A stretch of 10,814 nucleotides of DNA from Deltaproteobacteria bacterium (GCA_019307645.1 JAFDJF010000055.1:1-10814), one strand, 5' to 3'; positions 1 through 6,909 are shown, numbered from the stretch's first letter. Program-made: numbers and translations. The notes: generated by a model from the letters alone, not told the origin.

Positions 1-87
1 GAACTCAAGAATATCCTTAATCAGGTCATTATCACCTCATCCGTTGAGATAATAAAATTCAACAGAGGAGATTATGTGACCCCCTAA
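1..87 (+). CDS. 3' end of an unidentified gene (partial)
   Basis: Frame 1 is open from the first base to a TAA at 85-87 and encodes 28 residues, ending in FNRGDYVTP. The stop lies 12 bases before the next start, and the ribosome binding site of that gene (AAAGGAG, 86-92) overlaps the stop, so the two genes are probably co-transcribed. The fragment is too short for me to name a family. A flagellar or motility role would fit the neighbour but is only a guess. Confidence 0.5.
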   Translation, partial: ELKNILNQVIITSSVEIIKFNRGDYVTP

Positions 88-99
88 AGGAGATTCGAA

Positions 100-441
100 A
101 TGATAAATTCTATAGGATCATCACTCGCCGGTCTTTTTGTGCACAGAACAAAAGTAAACACAACTGCCCACAATGTGGCAAATGTAAATACTGACGGCTT
201 TAAGAAAGATCAAGTAACCATTCACTCAAATGAATCCGGACTCCCTGAGGCAAATATCACAAAGGTAGACACCCCCGGTTACACAATTCAGGGGCCTGAG
301 GGTGAAATTGAGACGTCAAATGTGGATTTGGCTGAAGAAATGGTCAACCTCACGATTGGCAAGCTCGGATATATGGCAAACCTCAAAGTCCTTCAAAGTG
401 AGGAAGAGATGGTTGACTCAGTACTGGATATTATTGCCTGA
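100..441 (+). CDS. Short flagellar rod/hook-type protein
   Basis: A 113-residue protein with both conserved ends of the flagellar rod/hook/axial family. Near the N-terminus (about 20-36) is the motif ANVNTDGFKK, which matches the family pattern N-x-N-T-x-G-[FY]. Near the C-terminus (73-112) SNVDLAEEMVN is followed by MANLKVLQSEEEMVDSVLDII, the usual Flg_bbr_C helix. The family forms the axial structure of the basal body and hook and is exported through the flagellar type III apparatus without a cleaved signal peptide. Only about 35 residues separate the two ends, so the middle domain of FlgE, FlgF or FlgG is missing; the protein is also shorter than FlgB and FlgC usually are. AAAGGAG at 86-92 with a 7-base gap supports the ATG. 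No fliE or other flagellar gene follows, so it may act outside a standard rod operon. Family membership is firm; the exact paralogue is not assigned. Confidence 0.8.
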   Translation: MINSIGSSLAGLFVHRTKVNTTAHNVANVNTDGFKKDQVTIHSNESGLPEANITKVDTPGYTIQGPEGEIETSNVDLAEEMVNLTIGKLGYMANLKVLQSEEEMVDSVLDIIA

Positions 442-764
442 TATTTTTCATGCCGCTTTTACTTCCATCCACCTGCCTTCCTTTGACATTTCCATATAAT
501 GCGCATTCTAATTGCCTGGGAGGCTGTCCAAGAATGCCCTTAACTTGACCCTAACGCCCCTTTTCGCCAAAAGGAACCTAGAAAAAATTCTACTTTTTCT
601 AATCCTTTTTTTCCACTGTGTGTAGGGTTTTACCAATAAGTGGAATTCATGCGCTCAAAAAGGATGGTACTTCTTTGCACACCCCATGGATCACCCTATT
701 GCTGCAAGGTTACAACCAATTGAAATAACTTGAAAAAGAAAATTAGAAGGCTCGGCTCCTTAGT
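442..764. other. Non-coding gap between the rod-type gene and the sigma-54 promoter
   Basis: I see no convincing gene on either strand. The only structure noted is an A/T-rich inverted repeat, TAGAAAAA (579-586) and TTTTTCTA (594-601), followed by a T-run near 605-611. It could end transcription of the rod-type gene, but the stem has almost no G/C and the call is weak. Confidence 0.35.
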
Positions 765-782
765 TTGGCATGAGCTTTGCTA
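765..782 (+). promoter_or_regulatory. Sigma-54 (-24/-12) promoter
   Basis: TTGGCATGAGCTTTGCTA closely fits the sigma-54 consensus TGGCAC-N5-TTGCW. The invariant GG (767-768) and GC (779-780) are separated by exactly 10 bases. The predicted transcription start is near 792. The first gene downstream with a ribosome binding site is the 48-residue ORF at 917, with a terminator at 1137-1167, which suggests a monocistronic sigma-54 unit. No enhancer site for the activator could be identified. Confidence 0.75.
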
Positions 783-803
783 CGATTATACAAAAAACGT
801 GCG

Positions 804-875
804 CTACTCAGGTTCAGAGGTTTGTGGAGCAACCGTGAATCCCGCCAACGGCGGGAAACCTAACAACCTGAGTAG
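804..875 (+). repeat. Nested-hairpin leader built from inverted repeats
   Basis: Three stems nest here. An 11-bp perfect outer stem pairs CTACTCAGGTT (804-814) with AACCTGAGTAG (865-875). A 6-bp stem pairs AGGTTT (818-823) with AAACCT (856-861). A tight inner hairpin is CCCGCC-AAC-GGCGGG (841-855). All lie in the leader predicted from the sigma-54 promoter. The right-hand part, 830-839 and 857-879, resembles 4248-4285, so the arms look like inverted copies of a dispersed repeat. It does not match a riboswitch class that I know. Confidence 0.65.
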
Positions 876-916
876 TTACGTCAGGCTAAAGTCAATCAAA
901 CGGAGATGCCGGTATC

Positions 917-1063
917 ATGAGTGGTTCTGAAAGAATTTTCGTGCCCAGAAACAACAGAAACAGGCGGTCAGGTTTCGACCGTCGTCAATTTTCCTATGCA
1001 GATCATATCCCTGAGAGGAGACTGGAACAGGAACGGAGAGGGATGCCTGATAGAAGAAACTAA
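917..1063 (+). CDS. Arginine-rich 48-residue protein with RRxxxDRR blocks
   Basis: An ATG at 917 opens a 48-residue frame ending in TAA at 1061-1063. GGAG (902-905) lies 11 bases upstream; the other nearby ATG (907) meets a stop after four codons. The protein has no hydrophobic segment and is dominated by arginine. Blocks are NRRSGFDRR (residues 15-23), HIPERRLEQERR (30-41) and a terminal MPDRRN. From memory, short proteins with repeated RRSGxDRR blocks followed by QFSY and HIPERR occur in sulfate-reducing Desulfobacterota, where they remain hypothetical; no function is known to me. The strong positive charge could suit nucleic-acid or acidic-protein binding, which is inference. It sits between a sigma-54 promoter and a strong terminator, so it is probably a conditionally expressed single gene. 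The wrong-frame reading 921-1217 overlaps it and is less convincing. Confidence 0.7.
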   Translation: MSGSERIFVPRNNRNRRSGFDRRQFSYADHIPERRLEQERRGMPDRRN

Positions 1064-1136
1064 TCGGGTTGATTTAAATAACAATGACGGCGGGATGAAT
1101 TGTGCATTAACTACCGCATCAGTGCAGAAGGAATAT

Positions 1137-1167
1137 AAAACGGCAGTGTCACCGGCACTGCCGTTTT
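1137..1167. terminator. Intrinsic terminator, potentially bidirectional
   Basis: AAAACGGCAGTG (1137-1148) pairs perfectly with CACTGCCGTTTT (1156-1167) around a 7-base loop. The stem has a G/C core and ends in four Ts on the plus strand; the A-run at the 5' side gives Ts on the minus strand. It follows the 48-residue ORF by about 73 bases and should end the sigma-54 transcript. Confidence 0.85.
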
Positions 1168-1243
1168 GTATAGGGGAGAACAATTCAGGTCTCATTGGCA
1201 GACTGCAAGTGTCATGAGAGATACCGTTGAAACATAGTTGCAG

Positions 1244-1249
1244 TATAAT
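1244..1249 (+). promoter_or_regulatory. Possible -10 box for the response regulator
   Basis: TATAAT is a perfect -10 hexamer, but no good -35 lies 16-18 bases upstream (ATACCG at 17). If used, it would give a leader of about 160 bases before the regulator start at 1416, containing the inverted repeat at 1301-1326. Confidence 0.3.
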
Positions 1250-1300
1250 ACCCCAATAGTGTATCATGGCATATGAACTTATCCGGGGACTATGCTCAAT

Positions 1301-1326
1301 GTACCGCCACCAAGTGCCGGCGGTAC
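1301..1326. repeat. 8-bp inverted repeat upstream of the response regulator
   Basis: GTACCGCC (1301-1308) and GGCGGTAC (1319-1326) are perfect inverted repeats around a 10-base spacer. It could be an operator for a dimeric regulator or a leader hairpin. It lacks a T-run, so a terminator is unlikely. Confidence 0.45.
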
Positions 1327-1415
1327 AGGACTGAAATCGAAAAAATTATAATGTCAGTATGTTGCAGGACTTTCGAGGCATCTGATTTTTCAGTCCGAGT
1401 TCAGTGGAGGCCTAC

Positions 1416-2582
1416 ATGAAAAATTTCGAGATCTTGTTTGTCGATGACGACAGGGATATCCTGTTTATAGTGGATAAATACCTGTCTCGTCAGGGTTATC
1501 GCGTGACGGTGGTTGACAATGGCATAGAGGCCCTCGGATTGGTGAAGCAGAGAGATTTTGATATTGTCTTTACTGATTTCAAGATGCCTGAGTTTGATGG
1601 GCTTGAGCTCCTTGCAGCAATAAAAGAATACCGGCCGGAGACCGAGGTGGTGATTGTGACCGGATACGGGACCATGGAATCCGCTGTGAAGGCCATGAAA
1701 TTCGGGAGTTATGACTACATCCAGAAACCTTTCAAACTGGACGCCCTGAAAACGCTGATAGACAGGGTGATTGAGGAAAAGAAATTACAGGATGAGAATA
1801 TTATCCTGAAACGGAGGATAAAAGACGGACAAAGGCACAGATTCGGTGATTTGATCGGCATGAGCCTGAAGATGCAGAATGTCTACGAGACAATAGACAG
1901 GATCAGTCCAAGCAGCCTTGTTGTCCTGATTCAGGGGGAAAGTGGTACTGGCAAGGAGCTGGTAGCCAGGGTTATCCATAAGAAAAGTACTCGAAAAGAC
2001 GGCCCTTTTGTACCTGTCAACTGCGGGAGTGTTGATGACGGGATTACGGAGGCCAAACTTTTTGATCATGTTGTCGGCCTGTTTGAGGCATCTGAGGGCG
2101 GCACTATTTATCTGGATGAAATCTCTGAATTGGCGCCGTCCCTGCAGGCCAAATTCCTTCAGGTCTTTAAGGAGGAAAAGACAGACCCAGAGAGCGACAC
2201 CGGAAAACCGGACATAGACGCCAGGGTAATAGCGGCCTCCAATATGGAACTGGAAGAAGCCGTAAAGAATGGCAGATTGCGAGAAGACCTTTTCCGCCTC
2301 ATGAGCGCTGTCTCCATCCAGATGCCCCCGTTGAGAGAAAGAAAAGAGGATATTTGCCTTTTGCTAAATCATTTTCTGTATGAATTTAATTCCAGAAATC
2401 CCAAAAAAATTGCGTGTATATCCCCGGAAGCCATGGATGTTTTGTTGGATTATCATTGGCCCGGAAATGTGATTCAACTGGAAAATGTGATCGAACGGGC
2501 AGTTGCCATGGGGGTGGGGGGAATAATAAAAGTCCATGATCTTCCGCCGGAAATAAAAACGTTCGGGGAAACTTCAAAGTAA
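1416..2582 (+). CDS. NtrC-family response regulator lacking GAFTGA and DNA-binding domain
   Basis: A 388-residue protein. An intact receiver domain (about 1-120) has acidic D10-D12, phospho-acceptor D54, T82 and K104. An AAA+ domain of sigma-54 activator type follows, with Walker A GESGTGKE (174-181) and Walker B TIYLDE (230-235). Between KLFDH (214-218) and GLFEA (221-225) the GAFTGA loop is absent: about 11-12 residues are missing in frame. In family members this loop contacts sigma-54. The sensor II motif reads WPGNVIQLENV (348-358), with Ile where Arg is usual, and the second arginine-finger position appears to be Leu295 with Arg294 beside it. The protein ends soon after DLPPEI (376-381), with no Fis-type helix-turn-helix. 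ATG 1416 is chosen because GGAGG (1406-1410) sits 5 bases before it; the GTG at 1404 overlaps that site. No histidine kinase adjoins it. It is unlikely to be a conventional sigma-54 activator; a phosphorylation-dependent partner or decaying paralogue fits better (inference). Confidence 0.9.
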   Translation: MKNFEILFVDDDRDILFIVDKYLSRQGYRVTVVDNGIEALGLVKQRDFDIVFTDFKMPEFDGLELLAAIKEYRPETEVVIVTGYGTMESAVKAMKFGSYDYIQKPFKLDALKTLIDRVIEEKKLQDENIILKRRIKDGQRHRFGDLIGMSLKMQNVYETIDRISPSSLVVLIQGESGTGKELVARVIHKKSTRKDGPFVPVNCGSVDDGITEAKLFDHVVGLFEASEGGTIYLDEISELAPSLQAKFLQVFKEEKTDPESDTGKPDIDARVIAASNMELEEAVKNGRLREDLFRLMSAVSIQMPPLRERKEDICLLLNHFLYEFNSRNPKKIACISPEAMDVLLDYHWPGNVIQLENVIERAVAMGVGGIIKVHDLPPEIKTFGETSK

Positions 2583-2665
2583 AACGAGAAGTAAAAACCT
2601 CACCACCCATCCAGTTACCCTGTCATTATTTTTCCTACCATGAATAGCCGCTGTAAGATATTTAT

Positions 2666-4186
2666 ATGAGAACAAAAGTTCAAAACGCAGGTTTGATCCT
2701 GGGACCCGTCTTTTTTATCACGATGCTGTTTTTTGATCTTGATCCCGGCAAACCTGTTGTTACCCGTATGGCTGCCGTGACCCTCCTTATGGCGGCATGG
2801 TGGATCACGGACGCTATTCCGCTTGCAGCCACTGCACTGCTCCCCATGGTCCTCTATCCCATCCTGGGAATATTGAAGGGTAAGGCAACGGCACCTATCT
2901 ATATTAACAGTACGATTTTCCTGTTCCTGGGCGGTTTTATGATAGCCCTGGCAATGGAACAATGGAACCTGCACAAACGAATTGCGCTCCGGATTATACG
3001 TCTTGTTGGGGGCGGACCCTCCAGAATCGTTCTAGGATTCATGACCGCCGGAGCATTTCTGTCCATGTGGATCTCCAACACGGCCACCGCGATCATGATG
3101 GTTCCCATAGCTATGGCGATCATATTAAAGATGGAAGAAGAATTCGGCAAAGACAATATCCACAAGTTTTCGGTCTGTTTGATGCTCGGAATTGCTTACG
3201 CATGTTCAATAGGAGGCGTTGCAACGCTGGTGGGCACGCCTCCGAATCTCTCTTTTTCACGTATCTTTGAAATAACCTTTCCAAACGCTCCACCTGTAAT
3301 TTTCGGTCAATGGATCCTGATGGGGCTACCCCTGTCTGTCACTATGCTGGTGATAATCTGGCTCTTGCTCACAAAGGTTTTTTACCGTGCTCCGGCACAC
3401 CTGAAGGTAGACAGCACCATTATCAAAAAAGAATATAAGGCCCTGGGGCCCATGAGTTTCGAAGAGAAGGCTGTATTAACTGTATTTTTATTAACCGCGT
3501 GCCTGTGGGTCTTCAGAAAAGAACTTAGCCTGGGAATTGTGACCATACCCGGGTGGTCCAGCCTGCTTCCTTTTCCGGACATGATCGACGACGGAACCGT
3601 AGCAGTATTTATGGCCTTTATCCTTTTTCTGATTCCTACCCGGAGCCCGGATGCCAGGAATGTTTCAGTCATGAGCCCGGATGTGTTTGCCAGGCTCCCA
3701 TGGAACATCGTATTACTGTTTGGCGGAGGGTTTGCCCTGGCAAAAGGCTTTCAGGTAACCGGACTTTCCATGTTAATAGGAAATGAATTTGCAGGTCTGG
3801 AAGGCGTCTCACCCATTGTAATGACACTCCTGATTTGTCTGAGTATCACATTTTTGACTGAGTTGACATCCAATACCGCAACCACAGAGATGATTCTTCC
3901 TATCCTGGCATCTGTCTCCGTTGCCATGCAGATAAATCCATTGATGTTGATGATCCCTGCAACGATTTCTGCATCCTGTGCCTTTATGATGCCTGTGGCA
4001 ACGCCACCAAATGCCATTATTTTCGGTAGCGGTCGAATCCGGATAGGAGAAATGGCCCGGGTAGGCGTGTTTATTAATATAATCGGCGTATTGGTTATAT
4101 GCCTGATTTTCTATCTGATCGGGACATCTGTTTTCTCTATTGACCCCAATAGATTTCCGGAATGGGCTGTCGCTTTTCCTCGTTAG
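2666..4186 (+). CDS. DASS/SLC13 sodium:anion symporter
   Basis: A 506-residue inner-membrane protein of the divalent anion:sodium symporter family (SLC13, VcINDY-like). Both inverted-repeat halves carry the Na+-binding SNT motif: SNTATA (137-142) and SNTATT (402-407). Each is followed by its substrate/ion loop, GTPPN (190-194) and VATPPNA (444-450); the second lies in the family signature SASCAFMMPVATPPNAI (435-451). Hydrophobic segments span nearly the whole length, with a longer polar stretch around 240-268. The family imports C4-dicarboxylates, citrate or sulfate with sodium; the substrate cannot be read from the sequence. Length matches the family. ATG 2666 lacks a strong ribosome binding site, but no in-frame alternative fits better, since the ATG at 2640 is out of frame and quickly stops. 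It lies 83 bases after the response regulator on the same strand, so co-transcription is possible. Confidence 0.92.
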   Translation: MRTKVQNAGLILGPVFFITMLFFDLDPGKPVVTRMAAVTLLMAAWWITDAIPLAATALLPMVLYPILGILKGKATAPIYINSTIFLFLGGFMIALAMEQWNLHKRIALRIIRLVGGGPSRIVLGFMTAGAFLSMWISNTATAIMMVPIAMAIILKMEEEFGKDNIHKFSVCLMLGIAYACSIGGVATLVGTPPNLSFSRIFEITFPNAPPVIFGQWILMGLPLSVTMLVIIWLLLTKVFYRAPAHLKVDSTIIKKEYKALGPMSFEEKAVLTVFLLTACLWVFRKELSLGIVTIPGWSSLLPFPDMIDDGTVAVFMAFILFLIPTRSPDARNVSVMSPDVFARLPWNIVLLFGGGFALAKGFQVTGLSMLIGNEFAGLEGVSPIVMTLLICLSITFLTELTSNTATTEMILPILASVSVAMQINPLMLMIPATISASCAFMMPVATPPNAIIFGSGRIRIGEMARVGVFINIIGVLVICLIFYLIGTSVFSIDPNRFPEWAVAFPR

Positions 4187-4246
4187 TTAGTGGTTTTTGA
4201 GATACGCGAAGTGGTCGTGCACGGAGGACCAGAGCGAAAGACCCGA

Positions 4247-4286
4247 ACAACCGTGAACCTTGAACCTGACAACCTGAATCGTTACT
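4247..4286 (+). repeat. Dispersed short repeat, related to the leader at 804-879
   Basis: CAACCGTGAA at 4248-4257 is identical to 830-839, and 4263-4285 matches 857-879 at 20 of 23 positions. The unit has a tandem flavour of its own (GTGAACC, TTGAACC, ACAACC). It ends immediately before the dapL ribosome binding site, so it lies in the dapL leader. It looks like a small repetitive intergenic sequence rather than a gene. Confidence 0.6.
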
Positions 4287-4297
4287 AGAGGTGCAAC

Positions 4298-5524
4298 ATG
4301 ATTAAAATCAATGAAAACTATCTGAAACTTCAGGCGTCGTATCTGTTTTCGGAAATTAGAAAACGGACCGATGACTTTCAGGAAGCAAACCCGGATATTG
4401 ATATCATCAAACTCGGCATTGGGGATGTCACCCGGTCTCTGCCAAAAGCCTGCATCGCGGCCTTTCATCGCGGTGTGGATGAAATGGCAAATGATGCGAC
4501 TTTTCGGGGATACGGCCCGGAGCAGGGCTATGGATTTCTGCGTGAAAAGATCGCCAAAGCGGATTTTCAGGATAGAGGCGCCGACATCTCCGCTGACGAG
4601 GTTTTTATCAGCGACGGGGCGAAATGTGACACGGGGAATATCCAGGAAATTTTTTCAACAGATATTAAAGTGGCCATCCCTGATCCGGTGTATCCGGTAT
4701 ACCTGGACACAAATGTGATGGCCGGCCGTACCGGTTCATTCAGTGACGGTCGATATTCCGGCATCATCTATCTGGAGAGTACCCGGGAAAATGGGTTTAT
4801 CCCTGATCTGCCGAAAGAAAACATCGATCTGATTTACCTTTGTTTTCCAAATAATCCAACCGGAGTCACCATCACCAAATCTCATCTGAAGAACTGGGTG
4901 GATTTTGCCCGCGAGAACAAGGCCTTGATCCTTTATGATGCCGCCTATGAGGCCTTTATTCAAGATGGTGACCTGCCCAAATCAATTTATGAGGTCGAGG
5001 GAGCCCGGGAAGTGGCCATTGAGTTTAGAAGTTTTTCCAAAACCGCCGGATTTACCGGAACCCGCTGTGCGTTTACGGTAGTACCTAAATCCTGCGTGGC
5101 CTACACCGGCCATGGTAAAACGTATCCGGTTCATGATTTGTGGCTCCGGCGTCAGTCAACTAAATTTAACGCTGTGAGCTATCCGGTACAGCGGGCCGCA
5201 GAGGCCGTCTACAGCGAGGAAGGCAAAGCACAGGTGCATGCATTGATTCAATATTATCTGAAAAATGCCGCCCTCATTCGAAAGGAAATCGAGTCTATCG
5301 GATATGCCTGTTTGGGAGGGGAAAACTCCCCCTATATCTGGATAGACGGCAAAACTGACTCCTGGGGGTTTTTTGACCTGCTCCTGAAAAAAGCCGGCGT
5401 CGTCACCACGCCGGGCGCCGGGTTCGGCAAGTGCGGTGAAGGCTATATTCGAATCAGCGCGTTCAATAACTATGAAAACGTTCAAGAAGCGATGCAGCGA
5501 ATCAGGCAAAGCCTGTCGCAATGA
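4298..5524 (+). CDS. dapL: LL-diaminopimelate aminotransferase (EC 2.6.1.83)
   Basis: A 408-residue fold-type I PLP enzyme that converts tetrahydrodipicolinate plus glutamate directly to LL-diaminopimelate and 2-oxoglutarate, bypassing the succinylase and acetylase branches of lysine and peptidoglycan precursor synthesis. It is cytosolic and homodimeric in the family. Supporting motifs are [12 protein letters not shown] near the N-terminus (38-49), [16 protein letters not shown] (71-86), [12 protein letters not shown] (105-116), PNNPTG (184-189), the cofactor-contacting Asp in [10 protein letters not shown] (D214), the Schiff-base lysine in [12 protein letters not shown] (K248), and RISAF (385-389), whose Arg binds the substrate carboxylate. 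Length equals the usual size. AGAGG (4287-4291) with a 6-base gap supports the ATG. No other lysine pathway gene adjoins it. Confidence 0.95.
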   Translation: MIKINENYLKLQASYLFSEIRKRTDDFQEANPDIDIIKLGIGDVTRSLPKACIAAFHRGVDEMANDATFRGYGPEQGYGFLREKIAKADFQDRGADISADEVFISDGAKCDTGNIQEIFSTDIKVAIPDPVYPVYLDTNVMAGRTGSFSDGRYSGIIYLESTRENGFIPDLPKENIDLIYLCFPNNPTGVTITKSHLKNWVDFARENKALILYDAAYEAFIQDGDLPKSIYEVEGAREVAIEFRSFSKTAGFTGTRCAFTVVPKSCVAYTGHGKTYPVHDLWLRRQSTKFNAVSYPVQRAAEAVYSEEGKAQVHALIQYYLKNAALIRKEIESIGYACLGGENSPYIWIDGKTDSWGFFDLLLKKAGVVTTPGAGFGKCGEGYIRISAFNNYENVQEAMQRIRQSLSQ

Positions 5525-5663
5525 CGCAAGTTGGATGTGACGCTCATTAATGAATCGCCCCAGGAGGCTGCTACGAAAGTTATTCCCATCAAAGAAGCGC
5601 GCTTGATTCAAATGTGAAAACAGGTTTTCCTTTGCTGACATCCATTATGCCCGTGAATTGAAC

Positions 5664-5692
5664 TTGACACCCAGCAGCCATTTTTTTATCGT
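5664..5692 (+). promoter_or_regulatory. Candidate sigma-70 promoter for the radical SAM gene
   Basis: A perfect -35 TTGACA (5664-5669), a 17-base spacer and TATCGT (5687-5692, 4 of 6 to TATAAT) lie about 55 bases before the start at 5749. It is the only good promoter-like pair in the 224-base gap after dapL, suggesting separate transcription. Confidence 0.5.
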
Positions 5693-5748
5693 CTATTTTC
5701 GAAAAATAAACTATATCTCTAACGGATTGGGAAGGATGTGATTCAAAT

Positions 5749-6681
5749 ATGGAAAATAGCCCGAAAAGAACCCAGATGTACTATGCTCAGCCGGTTTACC
5801 GGCCGCCCAGCGAGGCGTATTCGTTGCTGGTTCAGGCAACTGTGGGGTGTTCATCCGCAGCAGCAGGCCGCTGCCATTTCTGCGGAGGATCACTGTTTCA
5901 CAAGACCATTCCGGAAAAACGGTTTAGAATCCGACCCACAGAGGAGATACTCGAGGACATAGAAATCGGGCGACAACAACAAGGTCAGTGGGTTGAAAAG
6001 GTTTTCCTGCTTGATTCAAATGCACTGATTATCAAGACTCCGGACTTGCTGAAAATCTTGAAGAAATGTGACGAGTGTTTTCCACGATTGAAACAGGTGG
6101 CCTGCTATGCATGTTGCGGCGATATCCTGAGAAAAAGTGATGCCGAGTTAAAACAGCTCAGAGAAGCCGGTTTAAAGCTGGTTTTCGTTGGCCTGGAAAG
6201 CGGAGATCAGGAAACTTCGGATCTGATGAACAAGGGCGTCGATGTCCAGGACCAGATTGATTCTATCCTAAAAGCGAATGCAGCGGGGATTCAAACATCT
6301 GTAACCGTGATTATCGGGCTTGGCGGCAAAAAATTGTCGGAACAGCATGCCATCAACACCGGGAAAACCGCCGGCGCAATGAACCCCACCTTTTTTGCAG
6401 CACTTACTCTGATGGTTGTCCCTGATACCCCTCTGGATGAGATGGTCAGGCGCGGTGAATTCGAACTGGTCACAGACCCTATGGACATATTGAGAGAACT
6501 GGAACTGATGATATTAAATATTGATGCCCCCGGGCCGATCGAGTTCCGAACAAACCATGCTTCGAATTATCTGCCGCTTCGTGGGACGCTTCCTGAAGAC
6601 AAAGGGAAGCTCCTGAGAACAATTCGGCAGGCCTTAAACGATCCCAGTCTGCTTCGTCCCGAGCACATGCGCGCTTTGTAG
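5749..6681 (+). CDS. Radical SAM protein with an expanded cysteine motif
   Basis: A 310-residue radical SAM enzyme of unknown reaction. The N-terminal part reads LLVQATVGCSSAAAGRCHFC (26-45), giving cysteines C34, C42 and C45 for the [4Fe-4S] cluster that cleaves SAM. The spacing Cx7Cx2C is longer than the canonical Cx3Cx2C. Other family marks are RIRPTEEILEDIE (60-72), SAM-contacting VGLESGD (147-153), VIIGLGG (187-193) and a C-terminal block NHASNYLPLRGTLPEDK (269-285), which I recognise from a widespread radical SAM group without an assigned product. The extra residues are encoded by a GCA run (5857-5865), which could arise by slippage. A purine-rich site (GGAAGG, 5730-5735) lies 13 bases before the ATG, a long gap; other nearby starts are out of frame. 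No peptide substrate or partner gene is nearby. Confidence 0.88.
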   Translation: MENSPKRTQMYYAQPVYRPPSEAYSLLVQATVGCSSAAAGRCHFCGGSLFHKTIPEKRFRIRPTEEILEDIEIGRQQQGQWVEKVFLLDSNALIIKTPDLLKILKKCDECFPRLKQVACYACCGDILRKSDAELKQLREAGLKLVFVGLESGDQETSDLMNKGVDVQDQIDSILKANAAGIQTSVTVIIGLGGKKLSEQHAINTGKTAGAMNPTFFAALTLMVVPDTPLDEMVRRGEFELVTDPMDILRELELMILNIDAPGPIEFRTNHASNYLPLRGTLPEDKGKLLRTIRQALNDPSLLRPEHMRAL

Positions 6682-6702
6682 GACTGAAATATTCCGAAAG
6701 TA

Positions 6703-6740
6703 GTTTATTCGGCAGCCGTAAGCGGGAAATACGAATAAGC
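6703..6740. repeat. Hairpin downstream of the radical SAM gene
   Basis: TTATTCG (6705-6711) pairs with CGAATAA (6732-6738), extendable to about 9 pairs with one G-U. The 20-base loop and the lack of an immediate T-run make it a poor terminator, but its position just after the stop at 6681 is suggestive. Confidence 0.3.
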
Positions 6741-6775
6741 TCCGGGAGATTAAAAAAACGCGCTTAAATCATTTT

Positions 6776-6909
6776 TGATGGTTTCGTAAAAGTCGGAAAA
6801 CACCATTTCTCGTCATTCCGGCGAAGACCGGAATCCAGTTATATCAAATGGTTCCAGCTGGGCTGGACTCCGGTTTTCACCGGAGTGACGACTTCTTACG
6901 AGACCACCA
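6776..6909 (+). mobile_element. MITE-like inverted-repeat element, copy A
   Basis: A non-coding 134-bp element. The left end TGATGGTTTCGTAAAAGTCG (6776-6795) is the near-complement of the right end (6889-6909), whose reverse complement starts TGGTGGTCTCGTAAG. Inside are two mutually inverted motifs, each itself a hairpin: CATTCCGG...CCGGAATCCAG (about 6811-6838) and CTGGACTCCGG...CCGGAGTGACG (about 6863-6890). Two related copies occur at 8244-8380 and 8385-8510. There is no transposase, so any movement would need one in trans. Flanks are T-rich and a target duplication cannot be defined. It ends 45 bases before the lipoprotein start. Confidence 0.75.

Noticed and set aside
792..916. Riboswitch in the sigma-54 leader
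   Set aside because: The stems do not match a class I know, and the right arm is shared with another intergenic site, so inverted dispersed repeats explain it better.
921..1267. ORFs of about 98 residues on both strands (921-1217 plus, 968-1267 minus)
   Set aside because: They overlap the better-supported 48-residue ORF, run across the terminator at 1137-1167 and have no recognisable motifs.
1404..1415. GTG at 1404 as the start of the response regulator
   Set aside because: It overlaps the GGAGG ribosome binding site (1406-1410) of the ATG at 1416, and the receiver domain begins naturally at 1416.
765..2582. The regulator at 1416 as direct activator of the sigma-54 promoter at 765
   Set aside because: It lacks the GAFTGA loop and a DNA-binding domain, so direct conventional activation is not supported by the sequence.
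2583..2665. Transcription terminator between the regulator and the transporter
   Set aside because: No stem with a T-run was found, so read-through is possible.
5604..5756. Direct repeat TGATTCAAAT (5604-5613 and 5739-5748) as a regulatory pair
   Set aside because: Ten A/T-rich bases, with the second copy at the start codon; chance cannot be excluded and no further structure supports it.
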